Shown here in pieces: positions 52,288-60,994 of a stretch of 64,000 nt of DNA. Both the position numbers and the translations under genes were made by a program. Every line of letters begins with the position of its first letter. Positions within the stretch are counted from its first letter, which is position 1. This DNA comes from JBMOMT01 sp049324835 (GTDB taxonomy: Bacteria; Chloroflexota; Anaerolineae; CAYNKW01): contig JBMOMT010000064.1 of NCBI GenBank assembly GCA_049324835.1, positions 1-64,000 on the forward strand, in the 5' to 3' direction. Below the pieces are notes generated by a model that saw nothing but the letters and a program-made list of their open reading frames with translations, ran no database searches and was not told where the DNA came from.

Positions 52288-52331
52288 AACGATCGGGTGA
52301 TTAAAACCCGATCTGGGAAAAGGAGACTGCC

Positions 52332-53300
52332 ATGCAGATCACAGATGGTTTTGACTTTCCCGTCGGCAAACCCAATGGCAGCGGTTACTGGATCGCTGCC
52401 GGGCTGGCAGAGCAAGAGTACTTTGACCTGCGCGGCGTCTGGCACACCGGTGAGGACTGGAACCGGGGCAGCAAAGACGCCGATCTGGGCGATCCGGTTT
52501 TTAGCGTCGCCCACGGTCGGGTGAACGTGGCCCGCCACTATTCCGGCTGGGGCAACATCGTGCTCATCGAGCATCACCTGCCCGCTGGTGAGACCGTCTG
52601 GTCGCAATATGCCCACCTGCAAACGATGACCGTCGGCGAGGGGCAAGAGGTCTCGCGGGGCGATCAGGTGGGACGCATCGGCAAGGGTGATCAGGACAAG
52701 TTCCCGGCCCACCTGCACTTTGAGATCCGGCTCAAGAACCTGCCGGCCTACAAATGGGGCTGGAAAACCGAGGCCGACCGCCTGGAACTGTTGCGCAGTT
52801 ATGCTCACCCCAGCGAATTCATCCGCGCGCGCCGCCCCGCTGCCCCGACGACACAGGTAAACGTGGAGGAAACAGGCACCGCCTTTGTGCGCAGCCCATC
52901 CGAGTTCTGGCGCGAGGCCGAGGTGGGACATGGCAGGCACACCTTTTGGACCTGGACGGTGAGCGCGGAGCAAGGGGAAGACTGCGTGGCCGAGTGGCGG
53001 CCCAAGCTGCCCCAGGCCGGGCTATACGAGGTTTTTGCCTACATCCCATCGCGTTATGCCACCACCCGCCAGGCCCACTACCGGGTTGGCCACCGCCGCG
53101 GCGCGTCAGAAGTGGTGGTCGATCAGTACGCTTATGCTGACGAGTGGGTCTCGCTGGGCAGTTATGCCTTCTCTGCCGTCCAACCGGCGGTCGTCCGCCT
53201 CTCAGACCTGACCGGTGAGCCCTACACGCGGGATCAGAACCTACGCAAACAGATCGCCTTCGATGCGGTCAAATGGGTGCTACGCTCAGAACAGGTATAA
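52332..53300 (+). CDS. M23-like metallopeptidase protein with carbohydrate-binding-like C-terminus
   Basis: The 322-residue protein has an M23 (LytM-like) domain in its first 170 residues, with WHTGEDW (first zinc ligands His and Asp), GNIVLIEHHLP and HLHFEIRLKN. The C-terminal half (about 195-320, WRPKLPQAGLYEVFAYIP) resembles the golvesin/xylan-binding-type beta-sandwich. No signal peptide is seen, so cell-wall action would need non-classical export, or the fold may serve another role. The start has AAAAGGAG. It follows the second DapA-Fae gene by 44 bases and ends before a strong terminator stem. Confidence 0.82.
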   Translation: MQITDGFDFPVGKPNGSGYWIAAGLAEQEYFDLRGVWHTGEDWNRGSKDADLGDPVFSVAHGRVNVARHYSGWGNIVLIEHHLPAGETVWSQYAHLQTMTVGEGQEVSRGDQVGRIGKGDQDKFPAHLHFEIRLKNLPAYKWGWKTEADRLELLRSYAHPSEFIRARRPAAPTTQVNVEETGTAFVRSPSEFWREAEVGHGRHTFWTWTVSAEQGEDCVAEWRPKLPQAGLYEVFAYIPSRYATTRQAHYRVGHRRGASEVVVDQYAYADEWVSLGSYAFSAVQPAVVRLSDLTGEPYTRDQNLRKQIAFDAVKWVLRSEQV

Positions 53301-53305
53301 ATCAC

Positions 53306-53330
53306 AGGGGCGGCCCGATGGGCCGCCCCT
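53306..53330. terminator. Symmetrical terminator stem between convergent genes
   Basis: AGGGGCGGCCC-GAT-GGGCCGCCCCT is an 11-bp perfect stem between the M23-like gene and the convergent quinate-dehydrogenase-like gene. There is no U-run, so its efficiency is uncertain. Confidence 0.6.
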
Positions 53331-53337
53331 GACGCTG

Positions 53338-54240
53338 TCAGTTCAGGCCAAGCCGGAGCAGGCTCGGTCGCAGGCCCAGTGCATCGATAAAGCCATTCAG
53401 CTCGACATCGGTCAGCGGACGGCCTTTGCCGGCATAGGCGGTCAGGATCGCCTCCAACATGTTGGTGCCAAAAGAACGGCCTTCGTAACGTGGTGTGGTG
53501 GTGATCACGGTATTCACGCCTCTCGACCGAAGAAGGGTGATGTTTTCCTCGGTGGTGGTGTTGGTGATCACGGTCTTGCCGGCCAGGTTTTCCGGCAGAT
53601 ACTTGCGCATGAAAAGAAAATCACCGGCGAACAGATCTGCCTGACGCCAGTAACGCTGGTACTTGGGCTGAGCCACGCTACCACCACTGCCGTAAAAAAG
53701 CAGCCGCATGGGGAAATGGCTGACGATAGGAAAGAGCAGCCGCGCCAGCCGGCGGTAGGCGTTCAGACCACGAACGGGGATGGGCAAACCGAGGGCGATC
53801 ATCAGATCGCCCAGGATCACCTCGTCGGATACCTCGGCCACGGCTTCGGCCAGGCCCAGCCGATCCACGGCCACAGGCACAAAAGCCCGGCCAAAGTGAG
53901 GCGACTCACCCCACTCGGATGCGATCAACTCAAAAACCCGCCGCTCCAAGGTGTGCTTGAGACCCCGGCCATCCACCACCGGGGTGCGATGCACACCCTC
54001 CACCAGCTTGAGCGCCGCCCGCAGAGGGTACTCGCGCTCACCCAGCCGCAAATAGAGGTCCACGCCACCCACACCCAGGGCATCCACCTGACCATCCAAC
54101 TCGGAGAAGAGGCGACGCGCCTCGTTCATATCACCGTCTGTGCCGATACGCTCCACACGGATCGGCTCACCGCCCAAATGCAGCACCAGTTGTTTGTCTC
54201 GCGTGCTGCTGCCCAAACTGATACTGACCGCCCGCTTCAA
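53338..54240 (-). CDS. Quinate 5-dehydrogenase-like protein
   Basis: The 300-residue protein matches a family commonly annotated as quinate 5-dehydrogenase, though I do not know of biochemical proof. Typical features are KRAVSISLGSSTRDKQLVLH at the start, IERIGTDGDM-like and ALGVGGVDLYLRLGEREYP segments, VVDGRGLKHTLERRVFELI and a C-terminal EGRSFGTNMLEAILTAYAG. The TTG start at 54240 has AGGAGGGG upstream; a longer frame from 54273 would put that site inside the gene. It follows the large MalT/BTAD regulator gene by 40 bases on the same strand. Confidence 0.75.
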   Translation of the reverse strand: MKRAVSISLGSSTRDKQLVLHLGGEPIRVERIGTDGDMNEARRLFSELDGQVDALGVGGVDLYLRLGEREYPLRAALKLVEGVHRTPVVDGRGLKHTLERRVFELIASEWGESPHFGRAFVPVAVDRLGLAEAVAEVSDEVILGDLMIALGLPIPVRGLNAYRRLARLLFPIVSHFPMRLLFYGSGGSVAQPKYQRYWRQADLFAGDFLFMRKYLPENLAGKTVITNTTTEENITLLRSRGVNTVITTTPRYEGRSFGTNMLEAILTAYAGKGRPLTDVELNGFIDALGLRPSLLRLGLN

Positions 54241-54280
54241 ATTGTCCCCTCCTCGCCCGTCCCTGATGCCCACTCGCCGT

Positions 54281-57200
54281 TCAGCGATTGGCCATCAGGG
54301 TACGGATCTCTTTAAACAGCGCCAGCGTCGTAGCATCCGGAGCCACATCCAGCTCTTCACGAAGGCAGGCCACGCAACGCTCGTAGGTGCGCAGCGCCAA
54401 CACCCGATCGTTTCGTTCGAGATAGGCCTGCATCAGCAATTGATAAGCCCTTTCCCAGCAATTGTCGGCAGCCAGGATTCGCTGGCACAGCTCGATCGTG
54501 CCGTCGAGATCGCCCTGATTCAAAAGGAGCGTCGCCGTCTCGGTGGCCAGGCTCAAGTAGAGGCGGCGTAGACGGGTCTGCTCGTCGCGGCACCATTCTT
54601 CGTAAAGACATTCGGGCAAAAAATCGCCCTGATACAACGCCAAAGCCCGGCGGCCATGCTCCACAGCAATAGCCGGATCCCGCGTGGTCTGAGCGAGAGA
54701 GGCAAAATGCTCAAAAGCCGCCACATCGATCCACAGCGGAGCGTCGGCGGCCAGTCCATAGGCGCTGCCGCGACGTCGAACAAAGAGCGTTGGCGCCCGC
54801 GGCGGGCGGTGAGGCTCGAGCACTTGCTGCAGCGCGTTGAGGGTTACTTTGAACTGCTGCTCGGCGGCTGTCGCATCGGCATCTGGCCACAGGTGACCGC
54901 CGATCTCGTCGCGCTGGAGAAAACGGCCCCTGTTCACCAGCAACAACTGGAACAGATGGCGCGCCTTTTCACGGCGCCACTCGTCGTCGCCCACCCTATC
55001 TCGACCCCGATGCACCACAAAGCGGCCCAAGGCGTGAACGCTCAGAGTGTAGCCGGGATGACATGACAGATCGGGGGGCAGGCCCATACCCTCCAGCAAC
55101 CGGGCGGCCAAAGCGGCCAAACGTTGCTCGCGCCTGGCGGCGATCAACAGCGGCACCGTGGCCGGCGGATCCGGTGGGCCGAGAAAGGTCAGACGACCAA
55201 AGAGGAACTCATAACTGTGAGTCTCCACCCGCTCCAACAAACCGTGCAAAGCCTGGGAAAACCGGAGCGCATCGCGCTGCTGATAGAGCAGGCACTGCCA
55301 CAGACGCGCCAACGCCTGGCCAAAAGGATCGCCGCAATCGAGGTAGGCCTGCGCCGAACGCTCCAGCCAACGCTCGGCGTCCTGGCAACGATCGGCAATG
55401 ACATAACTTGCGCCCAACGTCACGCCGATGAGCGCCGCGATCCATTCATCCCCGGCTCCCAAACCCACCTCGATACCCTGATGAGCGCTGGCCTCCGCTT
55501 CGACCAACTCGCCTCGAAAACCGTGCAAGCGACACAGCCCCCACAGCGCCTCCGCCTTGGTGCGTGGCACAGCCAGCCGCTCGCCCAACTCGATGGCCTG
55601 GTGATAACACGCCAGAGCCTGCTCCATGGCCTGCGGATGGCCCGTGATCTGCCAGGCGTGGCCCAGCCGCATATAACCTACCGCCTCTACAAAGGGAGAA
55701 GCCAAACTCTGGCCCAATGCGATGCCCTCCCTGGCACAGTCAAACGACTCCTGGGCGAGTCCCTGCCAGGCATACACCAACGAGAGCACCAACAAAGTTT
55801 CACGGTGAGAGCGCGGCTCACGAAAACGATCCGGATGGCGACGTTCCTCGGCGGTCCGCTGTTCCAGACAGGCGCGGGCCTGGTGCAGTCGCCCGGTGCG
55901 TAACCACACCCGGACGTCCAGATCGGCCACACCGGGGCCCTCCTCGCGCAGTTCGCGGGCCTGATGTCGCAGCGATTCGGCTTCTTCCCATCGACCACGA
56001 TTGGTCATGTTCTCGGCCATCAGGTCTAACAACCGGGCCTTTTCTTCCCGATCCGGCTGGCCGTCTACCAGACGCAACGCCTCTTGAAGCAGGCTCTCGG
56101 CCTTGAGAGGTCGGACGGTATCCAGATATATTCCCGCCTGGCCGCGCAGCGCCCGACTGGCCCCGGCGACATCGCGGCGTAAGCCATAACGCTCCCGAGC
56201 CTGCTCGTACCAGGCCAGCGCCTCGTCGAAACGACTGGCAAAACGACACAGCTCACCCATTCGGTACATCAGCGTTGGGAATTGTTCCAGCACAAACACC
56301 GGCAATGCCGCCACCCACTCGCTCAGGGTATCGAGCCGACGACCCTGCACCAACGCCTCACTGATCTGGACCATCAGCCTGGCAGCGTTTGGATACTCTC
56401 TGGCAGCCAGCCAGTGATAGATGGCCTCCTCAGCATCGCCTCGTTGTTGAAAAAAGGCCCCCGCCCGACACTGCAACGCACAGACGTTCTCCGGGTTTGC
56501 TGACGCCCGCTGCCGCAAAAAATCGTGAAAAAGATGGTGATAGCGGTAGGCATCGCCCAGACGCACCAGAAAAAAACCGTCCTCTTCGAGTTCTTTGAGC
56601 AGTGCGCCGCTCCCTTCCCATTGCATCAGATGATCGCAGGCCAGCGGATCGAGCTGGCGCAACACCGAGGTGCGCAACAAGAATTCCTGAATGTGTTCGG
56701 GCTGGCGGGCCAGCACCTCCTGAGCCAGATAGGCAAACAAATCCTCCAAAGAGCGTGGCAGCTCTTCCAGAATCTGATCCAGGCTGCCGGCGATGCCGGT
56801 CTGCAGACCTTGCCAGATCATCTGCAAGGCCATGATCCAACCCTCGGTCTCGGTGGTCAACCGGGTCACTTGCTGATCGGTCAAAGGCAAACCGTACTGG
56901 GTTCGGAACAGCGCTTCGATCTCGTCTGCCGAAAAAGCCAAATCCTGTTGACCGATCTCCAACAGATCTCCTTTGACGCGCCAGCGGGTGAGGTTTTTGA
57001 GGGCCGGGCGTTGGCGTGAGGCCAGGACGAGATGCAGATGGGAGGGCAAGACTTCCAGGAAATGCTCGACAATCGCGTTCACCTGAGGAACTGCACCGAC
57101 CAGGTGGTAATCGTCCAGCACCAGCATCGCCTCGCGGCCATGCGATGAGATGAGGTCGTTGGACAAAGCCTCCACCACCACATGGTGCGGACGGGCGGCT

Positions 57201-57529
57201 GCATCAGATTCCAACAACACCCTGAGAGCAGCCTCGCCCACAGCCGGCTCACGCAGACGGAAGGCATAGATGAGGTGCAGAACAAAGAGCAACGGATCTC
57301 GATCCGTTTCGCTGATGCTGTACCAAAAGAGATCGAGCGGAGCTTGCTGCAACGCCAGCGCAATAGCGGTGCTTTTGCCATAACCGGTGCTGGCCTGCAC
57401 CAGTGTCAAACGATAGTGCTGCGCCTCCATCAACCGCGCCGAGAGGGCCGGTCGCGGCAGCAAATAACGACGCGACCGGGGCAAAGTCAGTTTGGCCTGG
57501 ATGATCAGGTCTTGACCGTATCCATCCAT
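54281..57529 (-). CDS. MalT-type NTPase/TPR regulator with C-terminal BTAD domain
   Basis: The 1,082-residue regulator has a STAND NTPase of the MalT kind (Walker A in ASTGYGKST, Walker B in AMLVLDDYHLV), TPR-like helical repeats from about 400 to 800, a winged-helix segment (about 830-930, VHALGRFVVHRGRDRV and ARHLFQLLLVNRGRFLQRDE) and a bacterial transcriptional activator (BTAD) domain at the end (FEHFASLAQTTRDPAIAVEH and DVAPDATTLALFKEIRTL). It likely activates a pathway after binding a ligand. An alternative GTG start at 57562 would add 11 residues. The gene just downstream (quinate-dehydrogenase-like) is the nearest candidate target. Confidence 0.93.
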   Translation of the reverse strand: MDGYGQDLIIQAKLTLPRSRRYLLPRPALSARLMEAQHYRLTLVQASTGYGKSTAIALALQQAPLDLFWYSISETDRDPLLFVLHLIYAFRLREPAVGEAALRVLLESDAAARPHHVVVEALSNDLISSHGREAMLVLDDYHLVGAVPQVNAIVEHFLEVLPSHLHLVLASRQRPALKNLTRWRVKGDLLEIGQQDLAFSADEIEALFRTQYGLPLTDQQVTRLTTETEGWIMALQMIWQGLQTGIAGSLDQILEELPRSLEDLFAYLAQEVLARQPEHIQEFLLRTSVLRQLDPLACDHLMQWEGSGALLKELEEDGFFLVRLGDAYRYHHLFHDFLRQRASANPENVCALQCRAGAFFQQRGDAEEAIYHWLAAREYPNAARLMVQISEALVQGRRLDTLSEWVAALPVFVLEQFPTLMYRMGELCRFASRFDEALAWYEQARERYGLRRDVAGASRALRGQAGIYLDTVRPLKAESLLQEALRLVDGQPDREEKARLLDLMAENMTNRGRWEEAESLRHQARELREEGPGVADLDVRVWLRTGRLHQARACLEQRTAEERRHPDRFREPRSHRETLLVLSLVYAWQGLAQESFDCAREGIALGQSLASPFVEAVGYMRLGHAWQITGHPQAMEQALACYHQAIELGERLAVPRTKAEALWGLCRLHGFRGELVEAEASAHQGIEVGLGAGDEWIAALIGVTLGASYVIADRCQDAERWLERSAQAYLDCGDPFGQALARLWQCLLYQQRDALRFSQALHGLLERVETHSYEFLFGRLTFLGPPDPPATVPLLIAARREQRLAALAARLLEGMGLPPDLSCHPGYTLSVHALGRFVVHRGRDRVGDDEWRREKARHLFQLLLVNRGRFLQRDEIGGHLWPDADATAAEQQFKVTLNALQQVLEPHRPPRAPTLFVRRRGSAYGLAADAPLWIDVAAFEHFASLAQTTRDPAIAVEHGRRALALYQGDFLPECLYEEWCRDEQTRLRRLYLSLATETATLLLNQGDLDGTIELCQRILAADNCWERAYQLLMQAYLERNDRVLALRTYERCVACLREELDVAPDATTLALFKEIRTLMANR

Positions 57530-57631
57530 TCGCTCAGCTCTTGGCCATGGCTCTCGTTTCACCGATGGAAAACGAATTGAGAACGGGCGCCCCGCACCAA
57601 CAACAGTGCAGGCAAGATTCGTATTGGTCTC

Positions 57632-57660
57632 AGTTTAACACATCACCTGCTGAAACGCAA
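57632..57660 (-). promoter_or_regulatory. Possible promoter of the MalT/BTAD gene
   Basis: On the minus strand TTGCGT and TAAACT are separated by 17 bases, about 100 bases upstream of the start. The -10 match is four of six, so this is tentative. Confidence 0.4.
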
Positions 57661-57668
57661 GTTTTGAG

Positions 57669-57788
57669 GTTACTACTCAGCCAAAAGGTGCGACGCACTT
57701 GTTCACGTGGTTTCAGTGGCTTCACGACGCAGTTTTTATGCCGCAACAGGTGGTCCCATGGCAAAGTGCGTCGCACCTGAGTAGTTAC
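57669..57788. repeat. MITE-related element with GTTACTACTCAG ends
   Basis: Ends GTTACTACTCAG and CTGAGTAGTTAC resemble the termini of the elements at 20735 and 62431. The inner arms AGGTGCGACGCACTT (57686-57700) and its exact complement (57764-57778) differ from theirs. No target duplication is seen, so it may be an older or different family. It fills part of the 470-base gap between the MalT/BTAD and VIT1 genes. Confidence 0.6.
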
Positions 57789-57886
57789 GACCTGACAGGT
57801 TTTTCATAGTGGCACATAACCAGCAAAATCACCTCGATTATCAACTGCATTGGCCCGAAAAAGTGTCTCTAAAAACCTGTCAGGTC
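57789..57886. repeat. Inverted repeat with perfect 16-bp GACCTGACAGGTTTTT arms
   Basis: GACCTGACAGGTTTTT (57789-57804) is repeated in exact inverse at 57871-57886. The same arm occurs at 37054-37151, which shows it is a dispersed family. It abuts the previous repeat directly, so the two may have inserted one beside the other. Confidence 0.75.
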
Positions 57887-57919
57887 TTGTAGCCCTCAAG
57901 AATTTGGATCTACTGAGAC

Positions 57920-57948
57920 TTGACATTACGCCCGGTACGACATATCAT
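57920..57948 (+). promoter_or_regulatory. Promoter of the VIT1/two-component operon
   Basis: A perfect TTGACA and TATCAT are separated by 17 bases, 54 bases before the start at 58002. Confidence 0.78.
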
Positions 57949-58001
57949 ACAGGCCACCATTCCACACCCTATCTTTTTACCGTTTGGGGAGGCAGAGACA
58001 A

Positions 58002-58808
58002 ATGAGTTTGATCAAACGGCTGGATGAAGCGCGAAAAGCCTTCTCGCGGCGCGATCTGGAAGCAGCCGCCCGCGCCCACGATCCCAAACGTATTGCCTAT
58101 GCCGCCAGGGAAGAACACGGCGGCGCCAGCCACCAATACATCGGCGACGTGGTATACGGCGGCCTGGATGGCATCATCACCACCTTTGCCGTGGTCAGTG
58201 GCGTGGCCGGCGCCGCGCTGGGGGCCAACGTGGTGTTGATCCTGGGGCTGGCCAACCTCTTTGCCGATGGCTTTTCGATGGCCACCGGCGCCTATCTCTC
58301 GTCCAAGAGCGAGCAAGAGTATTACGACCGGGAACGGCAGCGCGAAGCGTGGGAAGTGGAGCACTTGCCGGAGGGCGAAAAGGCAGAAATGCTGGCTATC
58401 TACCGCGACCAGGGTTATTCGGAACAGGACGCCCAGAGCCTGGTCGAAATCTTGAGCCGCGACCCCAGGCTGTGGGTCAGAACGATGATGATCGAAGAGC
58501 TGGGCCTGCTGCCAGACGAGCGCAAACCGCTGTTGAGCGCGCTGGCGACTCTGATCTCCTTTGTCGTGGCGGGGTCTGTGCCACTGCTGGTCTATCTGAC
58601 GGGCCTTTGGGTGGATGTCTCGGCTGGCGTGGCCTTTCCCATCTCGGTGGCCCTCTCTGGCCTAGCTCTCTTTGGACTGGGCGCCGCCAAAGTACGGATC
58701 ACCGAGGGTAACGCCATCAGAAGCGGTCTCGAAATGCTGCTGGTGGGCGGCCTGGCCGCCGGAGTAGCTTTCATTGTGGGCGCACTGCTCAAAGGCATCG
58801 GAGGTTGA
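58002..58808 (+). CDS. VIT1/CCC1-family iron or manganese transporter
   Basis: The 268-residue inner-membrane protein belongs to the VIT family, which moves Fe(II) or Mn(II). It has a cytoplasmic N-terminal helix, the family motif GDVVYGGLDGIITTFAVVSG, NLFADGFSMATGAYLSSKSE, a metal-binding cytoplasmic loop rich in Glu (about 100-160), and three C-terminal helices. The start at 58002 follows GGGGAGG. It is followed immediately by a two-component system, so metal regulation is a reasonable guess. Confidence 0.93.
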   Translation: MSLIKRLDEARKAFSRRDLEAAARAHDPKRIAYAAREEHGGASHQYIGDVVYGGLDGIITTFAVVSGVAGAALGANVVLILGLANLFADGFSMATGAYLSSKSEQEYYDRERQREAWEVEHLPEGEKAEMLAIYRDQGYSEQDAQSLVEILSRDPRLWVRTMMIEELGLLPDERKPLLSALATLISFVVAGSVPLLVYLTGLWVDVSAGVAFPISVALSGLALFGLGAAKVRITEGNAIRSGLEMLLVGGLAAGVAFIVGALLKGIGG

Positions 58809-58810
58809 AG

Positions 58811-59500
58811 GTGAGCCACCCCATACTGGTAGTTGACGACGAACCACAAATAGCCCGCTTGGTGCGCGACTATCTGGAAACCGCAGGTTATCCGGTGCTC
58901 CTGGCCTTCGATGGGCGCGAGGCGCTGGCCGCCTTTCGCCGCGAAAAGCCGCGCCTGGTGGTGCTGGACCTGATGCTGCCCCAGATGGATGGCCTGGACG
59001 TGGCGCGGGTCATCCGCAAAGAAAGCGACACCCCCATCATCATGCTCACTGCACGCGTCGAAGAGGCCGACCGGCTCATCGGCCTGGAACTCGGCGCCGA
59101 CGATTATATGACCAAACCCTTCTCGCCGCGCGAGCTGGTGGCCCGTGTGCGGGCTGTGCTGCGCCGCATCGAAGGACGCGAACACGCCGCGAGCCGCATC
59201 GAAATCGGCGATCTGACCATCGACCCGGATCATCGAGCGGTCAGCGTGGCCGGCCATCCGGTAGAACTCACCCCCACCGAGTTCGATCTGTTGACCGTGT
59301 TGGCGCGCCATCCGGGCCGCGTTTTTTCCCGGCTAGACCTGCTGGAGCGGGTGCAGGGCTACGCCTACGAAGGCTACGAGCGCACCATCGACGCCCACGT
59401 GAAAAACATCCGCCAAAAGATCGAGCCCAACCCTCGCCAGCCACACTACATCCAAACCGTCTACGGCGTGGGTTATAAATTCTCAGAGGTTGCATCGTGA
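58811..59500 (+). CDS. OmpR-family response regulator
   Basis: The 229-residue regulator has a receiver domain with the acidic pair Asp9-Asp10, phospho-acceptor Asp53 in VVLDLMLPQMDG and the lysine in TKPFSPREL, followed by a winged-helix DNA-binding domain (about 130-228, with LTPTEFDLLTVLARHPGRVF). The GTG start at 58811 after GGAGG fits better than the in-frame TTG at 58805. It overlaps the kinase gene by four bases. Confidence 0.96.
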   Translation: MSHPILVVDDEPQIARLVRDYLETAGYPVLLAFDGREALAAFRREKPRLVVLDLMLPQMDGLDVARVIRKESDTPIIMLTARVEEADRLIGLELGADDYMTKPFSPRELVARVRAVLRRIEGREHAASRIEIGDLTIDPDHRAVSVAGHPVELTPTEFDLLTVLARHPGRVFSRLDLLERVQGYAYEGYERTIDAHVKNIRQKIEPNPRQPHYIQTVYGVGYKFSEVAS

Positions 59501-60951
59501 GTTCAGAGTTGAACGAGACAACGGCCTCAAAAAAACGCCGCCGGATGAGTGGTCTGGCTATCCGGCTGACCCTGGCCTTTGTGGCTGTCACACTGATCAG
59601 CGTCGCCGTATTGGCCTACATCTCTGGCCGGGTGACCGCCGAACAGTTCAGCGTGTACGTGAACCGAGGCGGCCAACTGCGCGCCGCAGCCGCCGCGCCC
59701 GATTTTGCCGATCATTACGCCCGCAACGGCAGTTGGCAAGGAATCGAGGCGCTGGTGGACGAGTGGGCCGCGGGAGGACAGACCTCACGCGGCGGCCAGA
59801 GCAGGGGAAGCGGCCAGGGATGGGGGAATACTTTTGGCGGACGCCTGATACTGACCGACACCGGCGGTATCGTCGTCGCCGACTCGGCAGGCCAACTGAA
59901 CGGCACATCCCTGCCCCAAACGACCCTCTCCCAGGGAAGCCCCATCGTGGTGGCGGGCGAAACGGTAGGCACGCTGATCATCACCTCCGGCGATCCGACC
60001 CCATACGGAGAGCTGGAAGAACAATATCTGGCTTCGGTGCGGCGGGCGCTGCTGTGGGCCGGCCTGCTGGCCGGGGGGTTGGGCATAGGACTGGGGCTGT
60101 TGCTGGCCCATCAGATCATTGCCCCCCTGAGACATCTCCGCGCAGCGGCCAGAGCCATCGCCAGCGGCGACCTCAGCCGGCGGGTGGGTGTGGAATCCGA
60201 CGACGAGATCGGCGATCTGGCCCACACCTTTAACCACATGGCCACCGAGCTGCAGCGGCAGGAAGCTCTGCGGCGCAACATGGTGGCCGATATCGCCCAC
60301 GAACTGCGCACGCCGCTGAGTGTGGTGCGTGGTAACCTGGAGGCCATGATCGACGGCGTGCACCCGCTGGATGCCGCTCACGTCGCGCCGATCTACGACG
60401 AGACCTTGCTGCTGCAACGGCTGGTGGACGACCTGCGACTGCTCTCCCTGGCCGACGCCGGGCAGCTCGCTCTCGACCTGCAAACGGTAGATGTGGCAGG
60501 GCTGATCGCCAGCACCGTCGAAGCAGCCAGCGGAATGGCCAGTTCTCTGGCCATTCCGCTGACGAGTCAGGTGCCAGACGATCTGCCGCCGGTAACAGGC
60601 GATGCGCAACGTCTGCGCCAGGTGTTGAACAACCTGGTGAGCAACGCCCTGCGTCACACCGCCAACAACGGCCAGGTGACCATCTCCGCTCAGGCGGCGG
60701 ATCAAGAGATCGAGATAGCAGTAACCGACAACGGCCCCGGCATCACCCCAGAAGACCTGCCCCACGTCTTTGAGCGCTTTTACCGCGGCGATCGTTCGCG
60801 GGCGCGGCAGAGCGGTGGCAGCGGCCTGGGGCTGGCCATCAGTCGCAAACTGATAGAAGCCCACGGCGGGCGCATGTGGGTCGAAAGCTCGCCGGGCCGG
60901 GGCGCGCGGTTTGTCTTTCGGCTGCCGACCACTGCCCGTCAATGGCAGTGA
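59497..60951 (+). CDS. Membrane sensor histidine kinase
   Basis: The 484-residue kinase has two transmembrane helices (about 21-43 and 185-205) around a sensor region of about 140 residues with a Gly/Ser/Arg-rich stretch (96-112), a HAMP domain (206-258), the phospho-acceptor His268 in DIAHELRTPLS and an HATPase domain with N, G1, F and G2 boxes (NNLVSNALRHT, DNGPGITPEDLPHVFERFYR, GSGLGLAISRKL). The GTG start overlaps the regulator stop. It is the partner of the preceding response regulator. Confidence 0.96.
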   Translation: MSSELNETTASKKRRRMSGLAIRLTLAFVAVTLISVAVLAYISGRVTAEQFSVYVNRGGQLRAAAAAPDFADHYARNGSWQGIEALVDEWAAGGQTSRGGQSRGSGQGWGNTFGGRLILTDTGGIVVADSAGQLNGTSLPQTTLSQGSPIVVAGETVGTLIITSGDPTPYGELEEQYLASVRRALLWAGLLAGGLGIGLGLLLAHQIIAPLRHLRAAARAIASGDLSRRVGVESDDEIGDLAHTFNHMATELQRQEALRRNMVADIAHELRTPLSVVRGNLEAMIDGVHPLDAAHVAPIYDETLLLQRLVDDLRLLSLADAGQLALDLQTVDVAGLIASTVEAASGMASSLAIPLTSQVPDDLPPVTGDAQRLRQVLNNLVSNALRHTANNGQVTISAQAADQEIEIAVTDNGPGITPEDLPHVFERFYRGDRSRARQSGGSGLGLAISRKLIEAHGGRMWVESSPGRGARFVFRLPTTARQWQ

Positions 60952-60994
60952 ACCTCGAAAGAACCCTGCACGCTACCATCGGCCCTCCAGCCCG

